Below are positions 1-6,780 of a DNA stretch of 22,379 nt, one piece after another. This DNA is from an uncultured Allobaculum sp. (lineage in GTDB: Bacteria > Bacillota_I > Bacilli_A > Erysipelotrichales > Erysipelotrichaceae): positions 1 through 22,379 of the forward strand of contig CAJTVE010000053.1 in NCBI GenBank assembly GCA_910579655.1. The letters are read 5' to 3'. A model generated the notes under the pieces. It ran no database searches. It was not told the DNA's origin and worked only from the letters and a program-made list of their open reading frames with translations. Made by a program: the position numbers and the translations under genes. Every line of letters starts with the position of its first letter. The stretch's first letter is position 1.

Positions 1-2
1 CA

Positions 3-42
3 AAAAGACAAGCTTGTAAAATGATGAGCAAACTTGTCTTTT
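3..42. repeat. Imperfect inverted repeat / possible terminator
   Basis: Bases 3-16 (AAAAGACAAGCTTG) pair with 29-42 (CAAACTTGTCTTTT) with one mismatch around a 12-nt loop. The right arm ends in four Ts. It could terminate a gene lying left of the window, or mark the breakpoint that removed the 5' part of the adjacent glycosidase gene. The sequence does not decide between these. Confidence 0.4.
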
Positions 43-75
43 CGTCGTGTCTTTTTAATAGGGTGTGAACAGTAA

Positions 76-327
76 CAACAGATGAAAAAAGCCATCGAGG
101 AAGATTTTGTCGACGTAATCGGCTACACCTGCTGGGGTCCGATTGACATCATTTCCGTCGGCACTGGCGAGATGAAAAAACGCTATGGCTTCATCTATGT
201 CGATAAAGATGATGCCGGCAACGGAACGCTCAATCGCCGCAAGAAAAAATCGTTTGACTGGTATAAGCAGGTCATTGCTTCCAACGGTGAAGATCTATCT
301 TTTACAAAAGGAATGATTCAGGCCTGA
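76..327 (+). pseudogene. 3' remnant of GH1 6-phospho-beta-glucosidase
   Basis: The reading frame encodes the last 80 or so residues typical of bacterial family 1 6-phospho-beta-glucosidases: the segment IGYTCWGPIDIISVGTGEM, then KKRYGFIYVD and the terminal KKKSFDWYKQVI. Intact enzymes are around 450-480 residues, so roughly the first 80 percent is missing, including the acid/base and the TENG nucleophile. An in-frame TAA lies at 73-75, immediately before the similarity, and no GH1-like coding is visible further left. The nominal ATG at 82 has no Shine-Dalgarno. It cannot be an active hydrolase. Its position just before the beta-glucoside PTS gene suggests it was the partner gene of a bgl operon, now decayed or rearranged. 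Confidence 0.8.
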
Positions 328-456
328 AAGATAGTGAAGGGTCAGACAAAATCGCCAGGGGAAGGGAAAGAAAACCGCGAAACAGGCAATTAAAGATGAC
401 CGACAAAATGGCTAAGCAAAGAGATCAAGGAGATATTGAAAGGACGGAATGAATTC

Positions 457-2340
457 ATGAATGCGGAAAAAACAGCAGTCCAGATTGTCAGTGAACTGGG
501 CGGAAAAGAAAATGTTGAATTTCTGACGCATTGCGTCACCAGGCTTCGCTTTACTCTGAAGGATCGCAGCAAAGTAGACGATGAAAAAGTCAAAGCTATT
601 TCTGGCGTAATAGGCGTCGTCGATAAAGGCGGCCAGTACCAAGTTATTATTGGCCCGGAAGTTGTTAAAGTCTATAACGAAGTCACGAAGCTGGGGAACT
701 TCACATCCGGCCAATCCGGTCAGGGTGAACCAGAAGAGAAAAAAGGCGTTGTCAATGTCATACTGGATACTTTAGCCGGCATTTTCTCCCCCATCATGCC
801 GATCATCGCCGGCGCAGGTATGATCAAAGCCTTGCTTTCGATTCTGACTTTATTTGGATGGCTATCCAAAGAAGGAATGGTCTACTACTTTCTCAACTTT
901 GCAGCTGATGCAGCGTATTACTTTCTGCCAATTTTCCTGGCAGCAAGTGCTTCGAAAAAGTTTAAAACTAATATGATGATGTCTATGTTGATGGGGGCCA
1001 TCATGCTGCATCCAAATTTTTCCGCTCTGTCTGCGGATGGAGCCTCGATGGTGTATGTAGCCGGACTGCCTGTCCGTCTGGCCACTTATTCTTCATCGGT
1101 TATCCCAATCATTCTGATTATCTGGACGTTGAAGTATATTGAGAAATTGGTCGAAAAGATTGTTCCATCGGTTGTTAAGTTCATTCTGCGCCCGCTGCTT
1201 ACGATTATCATTATGCTTCCAATTATCTTTTGTGTTCTTGGACCGCTTGGAAGCTTCCTTGGCGATGGTCTGGTATGGTGCCTGCTCGAGATCGAAAAAA
1301 TCATTCCGTGGCTGTTACCGACAATCATTGGTGGCTTTATGCCATTCTTGGTTATGACGGGTATGCATTACTCCCTGCTGCCTGCATATGTCAACTCTCT
1401 TTCAACCCTGGGCTATGAAACCATCATTGGCCCGGGTAACTTACCAAGTAACATTGCCCAGGGTGCTGCTGCTTTATGCACAGCTATTAAAACCAAAAAC
1501 CCGGAAATGAAAGAACTCGGCTTCTCCACTGGTATTACTGCTTTACTTGGCATTACGGAACCTGCTTTATTTGGCGTCAATATTCCAATGAAGAAAAATC
1601 TGATTGCCACAACCATCGGCGGATCTCTTGGTGGTCTGTATGCCGGTTTGACGGGTGTCCGTCGTTTTGGCGGCGGTGGTGCCGGACTTGCCGCAATTGG
1701 TCTGTATGTTGGTGAAAATTCCAGTAATGTCATCAATGCTTTAATTGCGGCTGCAATTTCCTTTGCAGCAACATTCGTCATCCTCTGGTTCTTAGGTGTC
1801 GATCCAAAAGAAGGACCAGATGGGAAAGATATGCCAGAAAAGAAAGACTTAAAATCCAGTGTGGCCACTGTCCCTTCCATTGAAGAAGTAGTTTTGGAGG
1901 CTCCTGTTGCGGGAACTGTAGTGGCTTTAAATGAAGTACCTGACCAGGCATTTGCCTCGGGGGCCATGGGGCAGGGAATTGCGATTAATCCTGAAGGCAA
2001 TGTCATCTGCGCTCCATGCGATGGAAAAGTCATTGTTCAGTTTCCTACAGGCCATGCAATAGGTCTCAAAGCTGAAAACGGAGCAGAAATCCTGATTCAC
2101 ATTGGAATGGATACTGTAGAACTGAACGGTAAGTATTTTAGCCCGAAAGTAAAAGTGGGCGACGATGTGCATGCAGGGGATCCCTTGGTTGAAATTGACC
2201 GGGAAGGGATCGCTAAAGAAGGATACTCCTGTATTACTCCAATTATTATTACCAATACGGCTGACTTGAAAAACGTTAACCCAGTCGCTGCTGGTTATGT
2301 CCAGGCGAAAGATCCGCTGCTTCAGACTGTTCGCAGCTAA
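457..2340 (+). CDS. bglP: PTS beta-glucoside transporter, EIIBCA
   Basis: Membrane permease of the phosphotransferase system that imports and phosphorylates aryl- or other beta-glucosides. The 627-residue protein has the order EIIB-EIIC-EIIA. EIIB occupies about residues 1-85, with the phosphocysteine in THCVTRLRF (Cys26). A multi-pass EIIC follows, with the family motifs GMHYSLLP and GITEPALFG. EIIA is C-terminal, with the phosphohistidine in ILIHIGMDTVELNGKYF (His548) and the partner His533. Length is normal for the family. The ATG at 457 is chosen because the family N-terminus (NAEKTAVQIVSELGGKEN) begins there, with AAAGGA upstream. An in-frame TTG at 436 would add seven residues and sits only 3 nt after AAGGAG. 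No LicT/BglG-type RNA antiterminator site was recognised upstream. The exact sugar is not predictable, and no intact hydrolase partner is in the window. Confidence 0.93.
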   Translation: MNAEKTAVQIVSELGGKENVEFLTHCVTRLRFTLKDRSKVDDEKVKAISGVIGVVDKGGQYQVIIGPEVVKVYNEVTKLGNFTSGQSGQGEPEEKKGVVNVILDTLAGIFSPIMPIIAGAGMIKALLSILTLFGWLSKEGMVYYFLNFAADAAYYFLPIFLAASASKKFKTNMMMSMLMGAIMLHPNFSALSADGASMVYVAGLPVRLATYSSSVIPIILIIWTLKYIEKLVEKIVPSVVKFILRPLLTIIIMLPIIFCVLGPLGSFLGDGLVWCLLEIEKIIPWLLPTIIGGFMPFLVMTGMHYSLLPAYVNSLSTLGYETIIGPGNLPSNIAQGAAALCTAIKTKNPEMKELGFSTGITALLGITEPALFGVNIPMKKNLIATTIGGSLGGLYAGLTGVRRFGGGGAGLAAIGLYVGENSSNVINALIAAAISFAATFVILWFLGVDPKEGPDGKDMPEKKDLKSSVATVPSIEEVVLEAPVAGTVVALNEVPDQAFASGAMGQGIAINPEGNVICAPCDGKVIVQFPTGHAIGLKAENGAEILIHIGMDTVELNGKYFSPKVKVGDDVHAGDPLVEIDREGIAKEGYSCITPIIITNTADLKNVNPVAAGYVQAKDPLLQTVRS

Positions 2341-2593
2341 ATAGGTCTAAATGGGTATAGAAATATATATGGATGCGACCAACAAAAGTGCTATGAGCAA
2401 ATTTATGTCTGTTATGGATGAACAGTCACGCCTAAATTTAACACTTTAGAATATGTTCAGATCATGCATAGAGAACGTTTTTGACAAATATAATTATGAA
2501 AATGACTTTTGTCAGGCCCATCATCTATAGCAATAGAAGTAAAGAATAAGCATATAAAATCTTTGTCTCATTAAAAATGGGAAAATTATCTCC

Positions 2594-2633
2594 AAGAAAA
2601 GCGGAATGACTTCACAGCCATTCCGCTTTTCTT
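2594..2633. terminator. Strong hairpin, bidirectional terminator-like
   Basis: Perfect 15-bp stem: 2594-2608 (AAGAAAAGCGGAATG) against 2619-2633, with a 10-nt loop. Runs of A on the left and T on the right would serve transcripts from either side. It lies about 250 bp after bglP, so it may end that transcript or one from a lost gene. The loop-side sequence CTTCACAGCCATT (2610-2622) recurs at 2656-2668. Confidence 0.55.
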
Positions 2634-3080
2634 TATATTCCGTGATGTACAATAGCTTCACAGCCATTTACTTTGTTCACCTAAACTTTTCAAGAGTTTT
2701 GTTACCTATTGATATTTAGGAACAGAAAAGAAATAACCCCCTTACAGGCAGCCGTCATTTCTGCGATATTTTGCGATATATAAACGATAACTCCCCGATT
2801 TTTGGGGCTGATTTCTTCCTCTAGGCTAATCGTCGGATGCTTTAGATGTTTTACCAAACCACTGACCATGGTGCAGTTCAAAGAAAGAAGGGCTTTTCCG
2901 GATTTTTGAACTGGAACAACCTGGATTCGTCCAGGCCCCGAAAGGGTTCTGGCACACCGGGACATGATGGCGCAGGAGGTCTCATTTGCCTCATGTCAGA
3001 AAGACTCATTTGTCGTTCTGATCACTATCCTGTCTGCTCAGGTGCTTTGTTCATAAATTCAAGATGTTTATCGTCTTGGA

Positions 3081-3103
3081 ACCTCCACCGCTTGCGGTGA
3101 GGT
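3081..3103. repeat. GC-rich hairpin
   Basis: ACCTCCACCGC (3081-3091) can pair with GCGGTGAGGT (3094-3103), leaving one bulged C and a 2-nt centre. It is conspicuous in an otherwise AT-rich intergenic region. It is followed by TTTGG rather than a clean T tract, so terminator function is uncertain. It may belong to a decayed mobile element. Confidence 0.35.
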
Positions 3104-3174
3104 TTGGTCAGTTTTAGGGAGATGATCTCATTCTGGAAACGATAAAATGGATTCTACTCATAGATTCAGAGCAA

Positions 3175-3203
3175 TTGTCACTAGATATTAAATGAATTAC
3201 GAT
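3175..3203 (+). promoter_or_regulatory. Promoter of the DUF3990 operon
   Basis: TTGTCA at 3175-3180, a 17-bp spacer, then TACGAT at 3198-3203. This fits a sigma-70-type promoter (5/6 and 4/6 matches) and would start transcription just before the AGGAG at 3214-3218. Confidence 0.5.
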
Positions 3204-3226
3204 AAAAAAGAGTAGGAGAATGATCG

Positions 3227-3706
3227 ATGAAGCTTTTTCATGGAAGTAATGTAGAAGTTAAAATCCCAGAACTTGGTCGAAGCAGAAGAGCATTAGACTT
3301 TGGATCCGGATTTTATGTTACAAGTGATTTTGATCAGGCTAAGCGGTGGGCAATCCGTTCAGCTAAAGTGAGAAAATCTGGAACACCTATAGTGAATTGT
3401 TACGAATTTGATGAAGAGAATTTGAATTTTCTGGATGTTCTCTACTTTGAATCTGCAGGTAAGACATGGCTTCAATATGTTTGTAAAAATAGAAAAAATG
3501 AGCATTGCAGTGAGAATCCAGATCTTGTAGTTGGTCCAGTTGTAGATGACCAAACCATCCGTGTAATCACAGATTACTTGAATGGTTTATATTCCGAAGA
3601 AATTGCTTTACAACTTTTACTGCCTCAAAAATTGAAGGATCAATATACCTTTAAAACTCAAAAAGGATTATCAAAACTAGTATTTAAAGAGGGGATTCGC
3701 GTATGA
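3227..3706 (+). CDS. DUF3990 protein, ADP-ribosyltransferase-like
   Basis: 159 residues matching the DUF3990 pattern as I know it: an N-terminal LFHGSN (His5), a central RALDFGSGFYVTSDFDQAKRW (about 21-41), DLVVGPVVDDQT (about 99-110), and a C-terminal DQYTFKTQKGL ending in a short beta segment. From memory, this family is grouped with the ADP-ribosyltransferase fold, in which a His/Tyr pair and a later acidic or Gln residue handle NAD+. Activity and target are unknown. It heads a three-gene unit: AGGAG at 3214-3218 is 8 nt before the ATG, and its stop overlaps the next start (ATGA, 3703-3706). Base composition is lower in GC than the flanking housekeeping genes, suggesting acquisition. An effector or toxin role is inference from fold and from coupling to small partners. 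Confidence 0.72.
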   Translation: MKLFHGSNVEVKIPELGRSRRALDFGSGFYVTSDFDQAKRWAIRSAKVRKSGTPIVNCYEFDEENLNFLDVLYFESAGKTWLQYVCKNRKNEHCSENPDLVVGPVVDDQTIRVITDYLNGLYSEEIALQLLLPQKLKDQYTFKTQKGLSKLVFKEGIRV

Positions 3707-3948
3707 ATCGAGTAGCAGCTGAAGTATTAGACTATTACGATAAGGAAGTTTCAAATATGATCCATGAGAAATATGGCTATTCGCATCTAAAAGCGATTGA
3801 ATTATTTGTGACTTCTGAAACCCATGAGATGCTTGAAGACTTAGACTGTGGGCTGACGGTTTTTGGAGCACCGGGAATTTTCGAACTTTGGGAAGCGGAA
3901 AGAATTACAGGTGATCCGAGAAATTCGGCTTATATTCGTGAGGAATAA
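3703..3948 (+). CDS. Small conserved partner of DUF3990
   Basis: 81-residue soluble protein with no transmembrane segment or signal peptide. An N-terminal helical part (VLDYYDKEVSNMIHEKYGYS) leads to a C-terminal block containing SETHEMLED, GIFELWEAE and ITGDPRNSAYIR. The ending resembles small hypothetical proteins I recall near DUF3990/DUF3791 genes in Firmicutes, but I cannot name a family. The ATG overlaps the DUF3990 stop by four bases, so translation is probably coupled. The DUF3791 gene follows after 4 nt. Small size and tight coupling would suit an immunity or antitoxin protein, or a regulator of the DUF3990 enzyme; the sequence shows no direct evidence for either. Confidence 0.72.
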   Translation: MNRVAAEVLDYYDKEVSNMIHEKYGYSHLKAIELFVTSETHEMLEDLDCGLTVFGAPGIFELWEAERITGDPRNSAYIREE

Positions 3949-3952
3949 AAAT

Positions 3953-4162
3953 ATGAATGAGGAATTGCATTTCTTTGTTTATCTGCTTGAAAAATATGCC
4001 GAATTCAAAGGAAGAAAAACAAGGGACGTCTTTCGTGAATGGAAAGAGAAAGATCTGATCCAGGAAATTCAGGATGGATATTGGGTTTATCATTCTGAAG
4101 TATTAGATAATGCATTTATGGATATTGATTCTTTGCTGGAAACTGGTGAACATGCCTTTTAG
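3953..4162 (+). CDS. DUF3791 domain protein
   Basis: 69 residues, essentially one DUF3791 domain: ELHFFVYLLEKYAEFKGRKT, a middle segment DVFREWKEKDLIQEI, and the ending FMDIDSLLETG. The family is uncharacterised and is recurrently found beside DUF3990. The ATG at 3953 is chosen because GAGGA at 3940-3944 lies 8 nt upstream and the domain begins immediately. A longer in-frame start at 3863 would add 30 residues that merely translate the neighbouring gene in another frame. It is the last gene of the unit, before a terminator at 4182-4202. As a small helical protein it could be an antitoxin or adaptor; that is inference from context. Confidence 0.75.
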   Translation: MNEELHFFVYLLEKYAEFKGRKTRDVFREWKEKDLIQEIQDGYWVYHSEVLDNAFMDIDSLLETGEHAF

Positions 4163-4181
4163 AAAGAGACGATAAAACAGG

Positions 4182-4202
4182 AGCGGAATTTCCGCTTTTT
4201 TT
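4182..4202 (+). terminator. Rho-independent terminator of DUF3990 operon
   Basis: AGCGGA (4182-4187) pairs with TCCGCT (4191-4196) around a 3-nt loop, followed by a run of Ts to 4202. It lies 20 nt after the DUF3791 stop. The stem is short but the T tract is good. Confidence 0.6.
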
Positions 4203-4296
4203 GATTTTAGAGATTGATTTTATAACAGTTGTAGAGTTTATACCCTATAAGTCAAAAGAATTCTAAGCCGGTATACAGCCGTAAAGGCGGATTTGT

Positions 4297-4491
4297 ATGG
4301 AAAAGAGTTTGACAACAGATAATGTCTTTAAAACGGTCGTTCGATTTTCGATCTCGTATTTTTTAGGAATGGTCGTTCTGCGAAAAGCCATTGTGGATGG
4401 CGCTCAGTACGAAGACGACATTTTGATGGCGATTCTGGAAGATGAATGGCGCACTCTGAAACAGATGGCGGCTGCCCCACACGTACAATGA
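4297..4491 (+). CDS. Possible small protein, unknown function
   Basis: 64-residue open frame with a fair ribosome binding site (AAAGGCGG at 4283-4290, 6 nt before the ATG). A mildly hydrophobic stretch (VVRFSISYFLGMVVL) is followed by an acidic helical end containing DDILMAILEDEW. I recognise no family. Upstream, TTGATT at 4214-4219 with TTTATA at 4237-4242 is a weak promoter candidate. It could be a real small gene, perhaps belonging to the accessory segment, or the leftover end of a larger gene. It converges on the MATE gene and runs into that gene's terminator region. Confidence 0.35.
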   Translation: MEKSLTTDNVFKTVVRFSISYFLGMVVLRKAIVDGAQYEDDILMAILEDEWRTLKQMAAAPHVQ

Positions 4492-4530
4492 GCGAATGGC
4501 AGTCACAAGCAACCGAAGAAATAAAAGTAA

Positions 4531-4577
4531 AAAAGCCTTCTGGCCCTTTTCCACGAAAAGAAGAGAAGTCAGAAGGC
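4531..4577 (-). terminator. Terminator of the MATE gene
   Basis: On the minus strand, GCCTTCTG (4577-4570) pairs with CAGAAGGC (4542-4535), followed by TTTTTT. The loop is long (27 nt). It begins about 11 nt after the MATE stop codon. Confidence 0.65.
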
Positions 4578-4587
4578 GGATTTGTTT

Positions 4588-5958
4588 TTAAGCGGCAGCA
4601 GGAACAGGTTCTGGTGCTTTTGAAGAAGGCTTTCTTACATCTTTTTCATACAGAATCACAGCAAGAAGCAGCGACAGAATATCAGCTACCGGCTGCGCCC
4701 AGACAAGCCCATTGATTCCAAGCCAGGCTTTGAGAACGAACAGAGCTGGAATGTAGATCAGACCTTGACGACTCAGATTGATAATCAGTGAAGGAACCGC
4801 GGCTCCCATAGCCTGCAGGGCGTTGGTCAGGACATAGAAGACACCAAACAGAGAACTGGTCGAAAGCAGGATCCGGGAGAATTCAACACCATATGCAAAG
4901 GCACTTGGATCTGTGACAAAGGCAAGAACAATCTGGTCAGTAAAAATACAACAGAGAAGAGTCATGGCAATTCCTAACAGCAGCGCAAACCACAACGAGA
5001 ATTTCATGGTTTTTTTGTATCGATCCCATGTGCCCGCCCCAACACAATAGCCAAGCAGCGGCTGAACGCCCTGACCGATTCCCATCGCCAGCATACCGGT
5101 GATCATAGTGACTTTCATGGCCACTCCGATTCCAGCTAACGCCATATCCCCATAGCCCACCATCAGGCTGTTCATGACAATCTGCGAAATGCTCATTAAA
5201 AGGGAACCAAGCGAGGCAGGAATGCCAATTACAAGAACACCGCTGCAGATTTTATCTTTCATCGAAAAATCTTTCAGGCTGATACTGAGTGTTGACTGAC
5301 CGCGTAAGAAATAAGCAATATAGTAAGCCGCAGCCATGAAGTTTCCGACCACCGTTGCGACGGCTGCCCCGGTAATCTGCCAGCCAAAGCCTAAAATCAT
5401 GATCGGATCCAGAACAACGTTGAGAAGGTTTCCGATAATCTGGCCGATCATGGCTTTGTTCGCCTGGCCCTCAGCCCGCAGAATGTTCGAAAAGCAGTTC
5501 GAGATCAAAACAAAGACCCCGCCAATGGAAACCAGCGTCAGGTAATCTTTGGCATAGCTCCAGGTCGCTTCGCTGGCTCCAATCAGATTTAAAAGGAGAT
5601 CCATGAAAGCCAGGAAAAGAGCGGTCATGGCAAGTCCCACAACCACGCACGCCCACATACAGAAGGAGCAGACCTTTTTGGCATATTCTTTTCTTCCTTC
5701 ACCAAGAGCACGGGAAACGACAGACGTACCGCCGATACCAAAGATAGTTCCTACAGCCATAAAAATTAAAAAGACAGGGGTCGCCAGCGAAACCGCTGCA
5801 ACCTGATACGCATCATGCGTCTGACCGATAAAGAAGGTGTCGGCCAGGTTGTAAATCAGCACCATCAACATAGCCACCATGGCCGGAACTGCATTTTTGA
5901 TGACAGCTTTTGGAACCGACATTGTACTGAATACGTCTAAAGACTGATTGTTATTCAT
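4588..5958 (-). CDS. MATE family efflux transporter
   Basis: 456-residue polytopic membrane protein of the multidrug and toxin extrusion family, which exports cationic drugs or metabolites using Na+ or H+ gradients. Visible family features are the N-terminal VPAMVAMLMVLIYNLADTFF, the duplicated core with GIGGTSVVSRALGEGR in the first half and GIGQGVQPLLGYCVGA in the second, and about twelve hydrophobic segments. The ATG at 5958 is chosen because GAGGTG lies 11 nt upstream and the conserved region starts soon after. A longer frame to 6045 adds a non-conserved 29 residues without a ribosome site. It lies 134 nt downstream of a marR gene on the same strand, a common regulator-pump arrangement. 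Substrate is unknown. Confidence 0.92.
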   Translation of the reverse strand: MNNNQSLDVFSTMSVPKAVIKNAVPAMVAMLMVLIYNLADTFFIGQTHDAYQVAAVSLATPVFLIFMAVGTIFGIGGTSVVSRALGEGRKEYAKKVCSFCMWACVVVGLAMTALFLAFMDLLLNLIGASEATWSYAKDYLTLVSIGGVFVLISNCFSNILRAEGQANKAMIGQIIGNLLNVVLDPIMILGFGWQITGAAVATVVGNFMAAAYYIAYFLRGQSTLSISLKDFSMKDKICSGVLVIGIPASLGSLLMSISQIVMNSLMVGYGDMALAGIGVAMKVTMITGMLAMGIGQGVQPLLGYCVGAGTWDRYKKTMKFSLWFALLLGIAMTLLCCIFTDQIVLAFVTDPSAFAYGVEFSRILLSTSSLFGVFYVLTNALQAMGAAVPSLIINLSRQGLIYIPALFVLKAWLGINGLVWAQPVADILSLLLAVILYEKDVRKPSSKAPEPVPAAA

Positions 5959-6068
5959 ATTTTCATTTTCACCTCGTTTGATCGTCCACGTTTCCATTCG
6001 TCTGCGACCAAAAGCAAGAGATAGAAAGCTCGCTATTAATAGCATACGATTGAACGGAGGGTAAGCAG

Positions 6069-6088
6069 GTCCGCTCTTACGAACGGAC
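6069..6088 (-). repeat. Hairpin between marR and MATE
   Basis: On the minus-strand transcript GTCCGTTC and GAGCGGAC form an 8-bp stem (one G-U) closed by the loop GTAA, a GNRA-type tetraloop. No T tract follows, so it is unlikely to be a terminator. It begins 4 nt after the marR stop and could protect the marR mRNA end or tune pump expression. Confidence 0.4.
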
Positions 6089-6092
6089 GTTA

Positions 6093-6518
6093 TTAGTTTA
6101 GATTTTTACTGACTTTTCGAAGCAGAGAGATAAAGGTTTTCTGTTCTTCTTCTGTCAGGGGGGATAAAAGAGATGCCTCGGTTGCTTTCATATTGTCCTG
6201 AGCTTGCCGACAGCACTGTTTCCCTTCAGGGGTGATCTGGACCAGTTTGATGCGCCGGTCAGAAGGATCCCCAAAACTGTTGACCAGGCCTTTGTGTTCA
6301 AGCCGGTTCACAATGCCCACCGTGGTCGATTGCGCGACATGCAGAGCCTTTTCCAGTTCTTTTAAAGTAGCTTTCTGCTCAGGAAAATTCAATAGAGTCA
6401 ACAGAGCGGATACTTGCGTAAAAGTCAGGTCTTGCTTACGCATTGCGTTGTTGGCCCTTTTCTCCAGGTCATCATGGACCTGTTTGATCATTTGCCCGCA
6501 TAAATACTTTTCATCCAT
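6093..6518 (-). CDS. MarR family transcriptional regulator
   Basis: 141-residue winged helix-turn-helix regulator. An N-terminal dimerisation helix is followed by the wHTH: LTFTQVSALLTLL, the recognition region VAQSTTVGIVNRLEHKGLV, and the wing with DPSDRRIKLVQIT. A C-terminal helical segment completes the dimer. Such proteins repress adjacent efflux genes until a small ligand binds, so the MATE pump downstream is the likely target, probably together with autoregulation. The ATG at 6518 is chosen because AAAGGAG then lies 9 nt upstream. The ATG at 6527 abuts that Shine-Dalgarno and cannot use it. A promoter with an overlapping inverted repeat lies just upstream. The ligand cannot be predicted. 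Confidence 0.9.
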   Translation of the reverse strand: MDEKYLCGQMIKQVHDDLEKRANNAMRKQDLTFTQVSALLTLLNFPEQKATLKELEKALHVAQSTTVGIVNRLEHKGLVNSFGDPSDRRIKLVQITPEGKQCCRQAQDNMKATEASLLSPLTEEEQKTFISLLRKVSKNLN

Positions 6519-6542
6519 ATGATTCATCTCCTTTCGCCAGAA

Positions 6543-6573
6543 AGTATAGCTGACTATCTATTCACGATCAATA
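6543..6573 (-). promoter_or_regulatory. marR promoter with candidate MarR operator
   Basis: On the minus strand: TTGATC (6571-6566), a 17-bp spacer, and TATACT (6548-6543). The inverted repeat CTATT-N7-AATAG (6557-6573) covers the -35 box and part of the spacer, where a MarR dimer would block RNA polymerase. The promoter match is good; operator identity is inferred. Confidence 0.6.
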
Positions 6574-6635
6574 GCATGCCTTTGTTTTTTTTGAAAAACT
6601 GGATTTGATCAGACGCACCGAGAAAAGCCGGCAAA

Positions 6636-6669
6636 GAAAAAAGAAGATGCCGTGAAAGGGATCTTCTTT
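6636..6669 (-). terminator. folC terminator
   Basis: On the minus strand, AAAGAAGAT (6669-6661) pairs with ATCTTCTTT (6648-6640) around a 12-nt loop, followed by more Ts. It lies about 110 nt after the folC stop. The interval also holds TGTTAACTGTTAACTG (6705-6720). Confidence 0.6.
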
Positions 6670-6780
6670 GGAGCAAAATGTTGAAATCAGTAAGTTATAT
6701 CAAATGTTAACTGTTAACTGTTTAATGGCATAGAAGGGTTGCTTTTTGGAATTGTATTTCGTTGAAGCCATGAAGTCTGC

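Larger units (their letters stand above)
2341..3174. other. Long gene-poor interval
   Basis: About 830 bp between bglP and the DUF3990 promoter with no convincing gene. Short open frames occur (plus 2351-2449, minus 2702-2965, plus 2846-3100), but none has a ribosome binding site or recognisable family. It contains a perfect 15-bp hairpin (2594-2633), a second copy of CTTCACAGCCATT, and a hairpin at 3081-3103. It looks like an old integration or deletion site carrying decayed DNA. I could not assign it to an insertion-sequence family. Confidence 0.5.

Noticed and set aside
2266..2281. cre-like (CcpA) sequence TTGAAAAACGTTAACC
   Set aside because: It lies inside the 3' end of bglP and matches the consensus imperfectly; no regulatory position makes sense.
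2351..2449. 32-codon plus-strand open frame just after bglP
   Set aside because: No Shine-Dalgarno, no family resemblance, and short enough to occur by chance.
2702..2965. Minus-strand 87-residue open frame in the long intergenic region, possibly a transposase relic
   Set aside because: No ribosome binding site, no recognisable family, and overlap with an equally unsupported plus-strand frame at 2846-3100.
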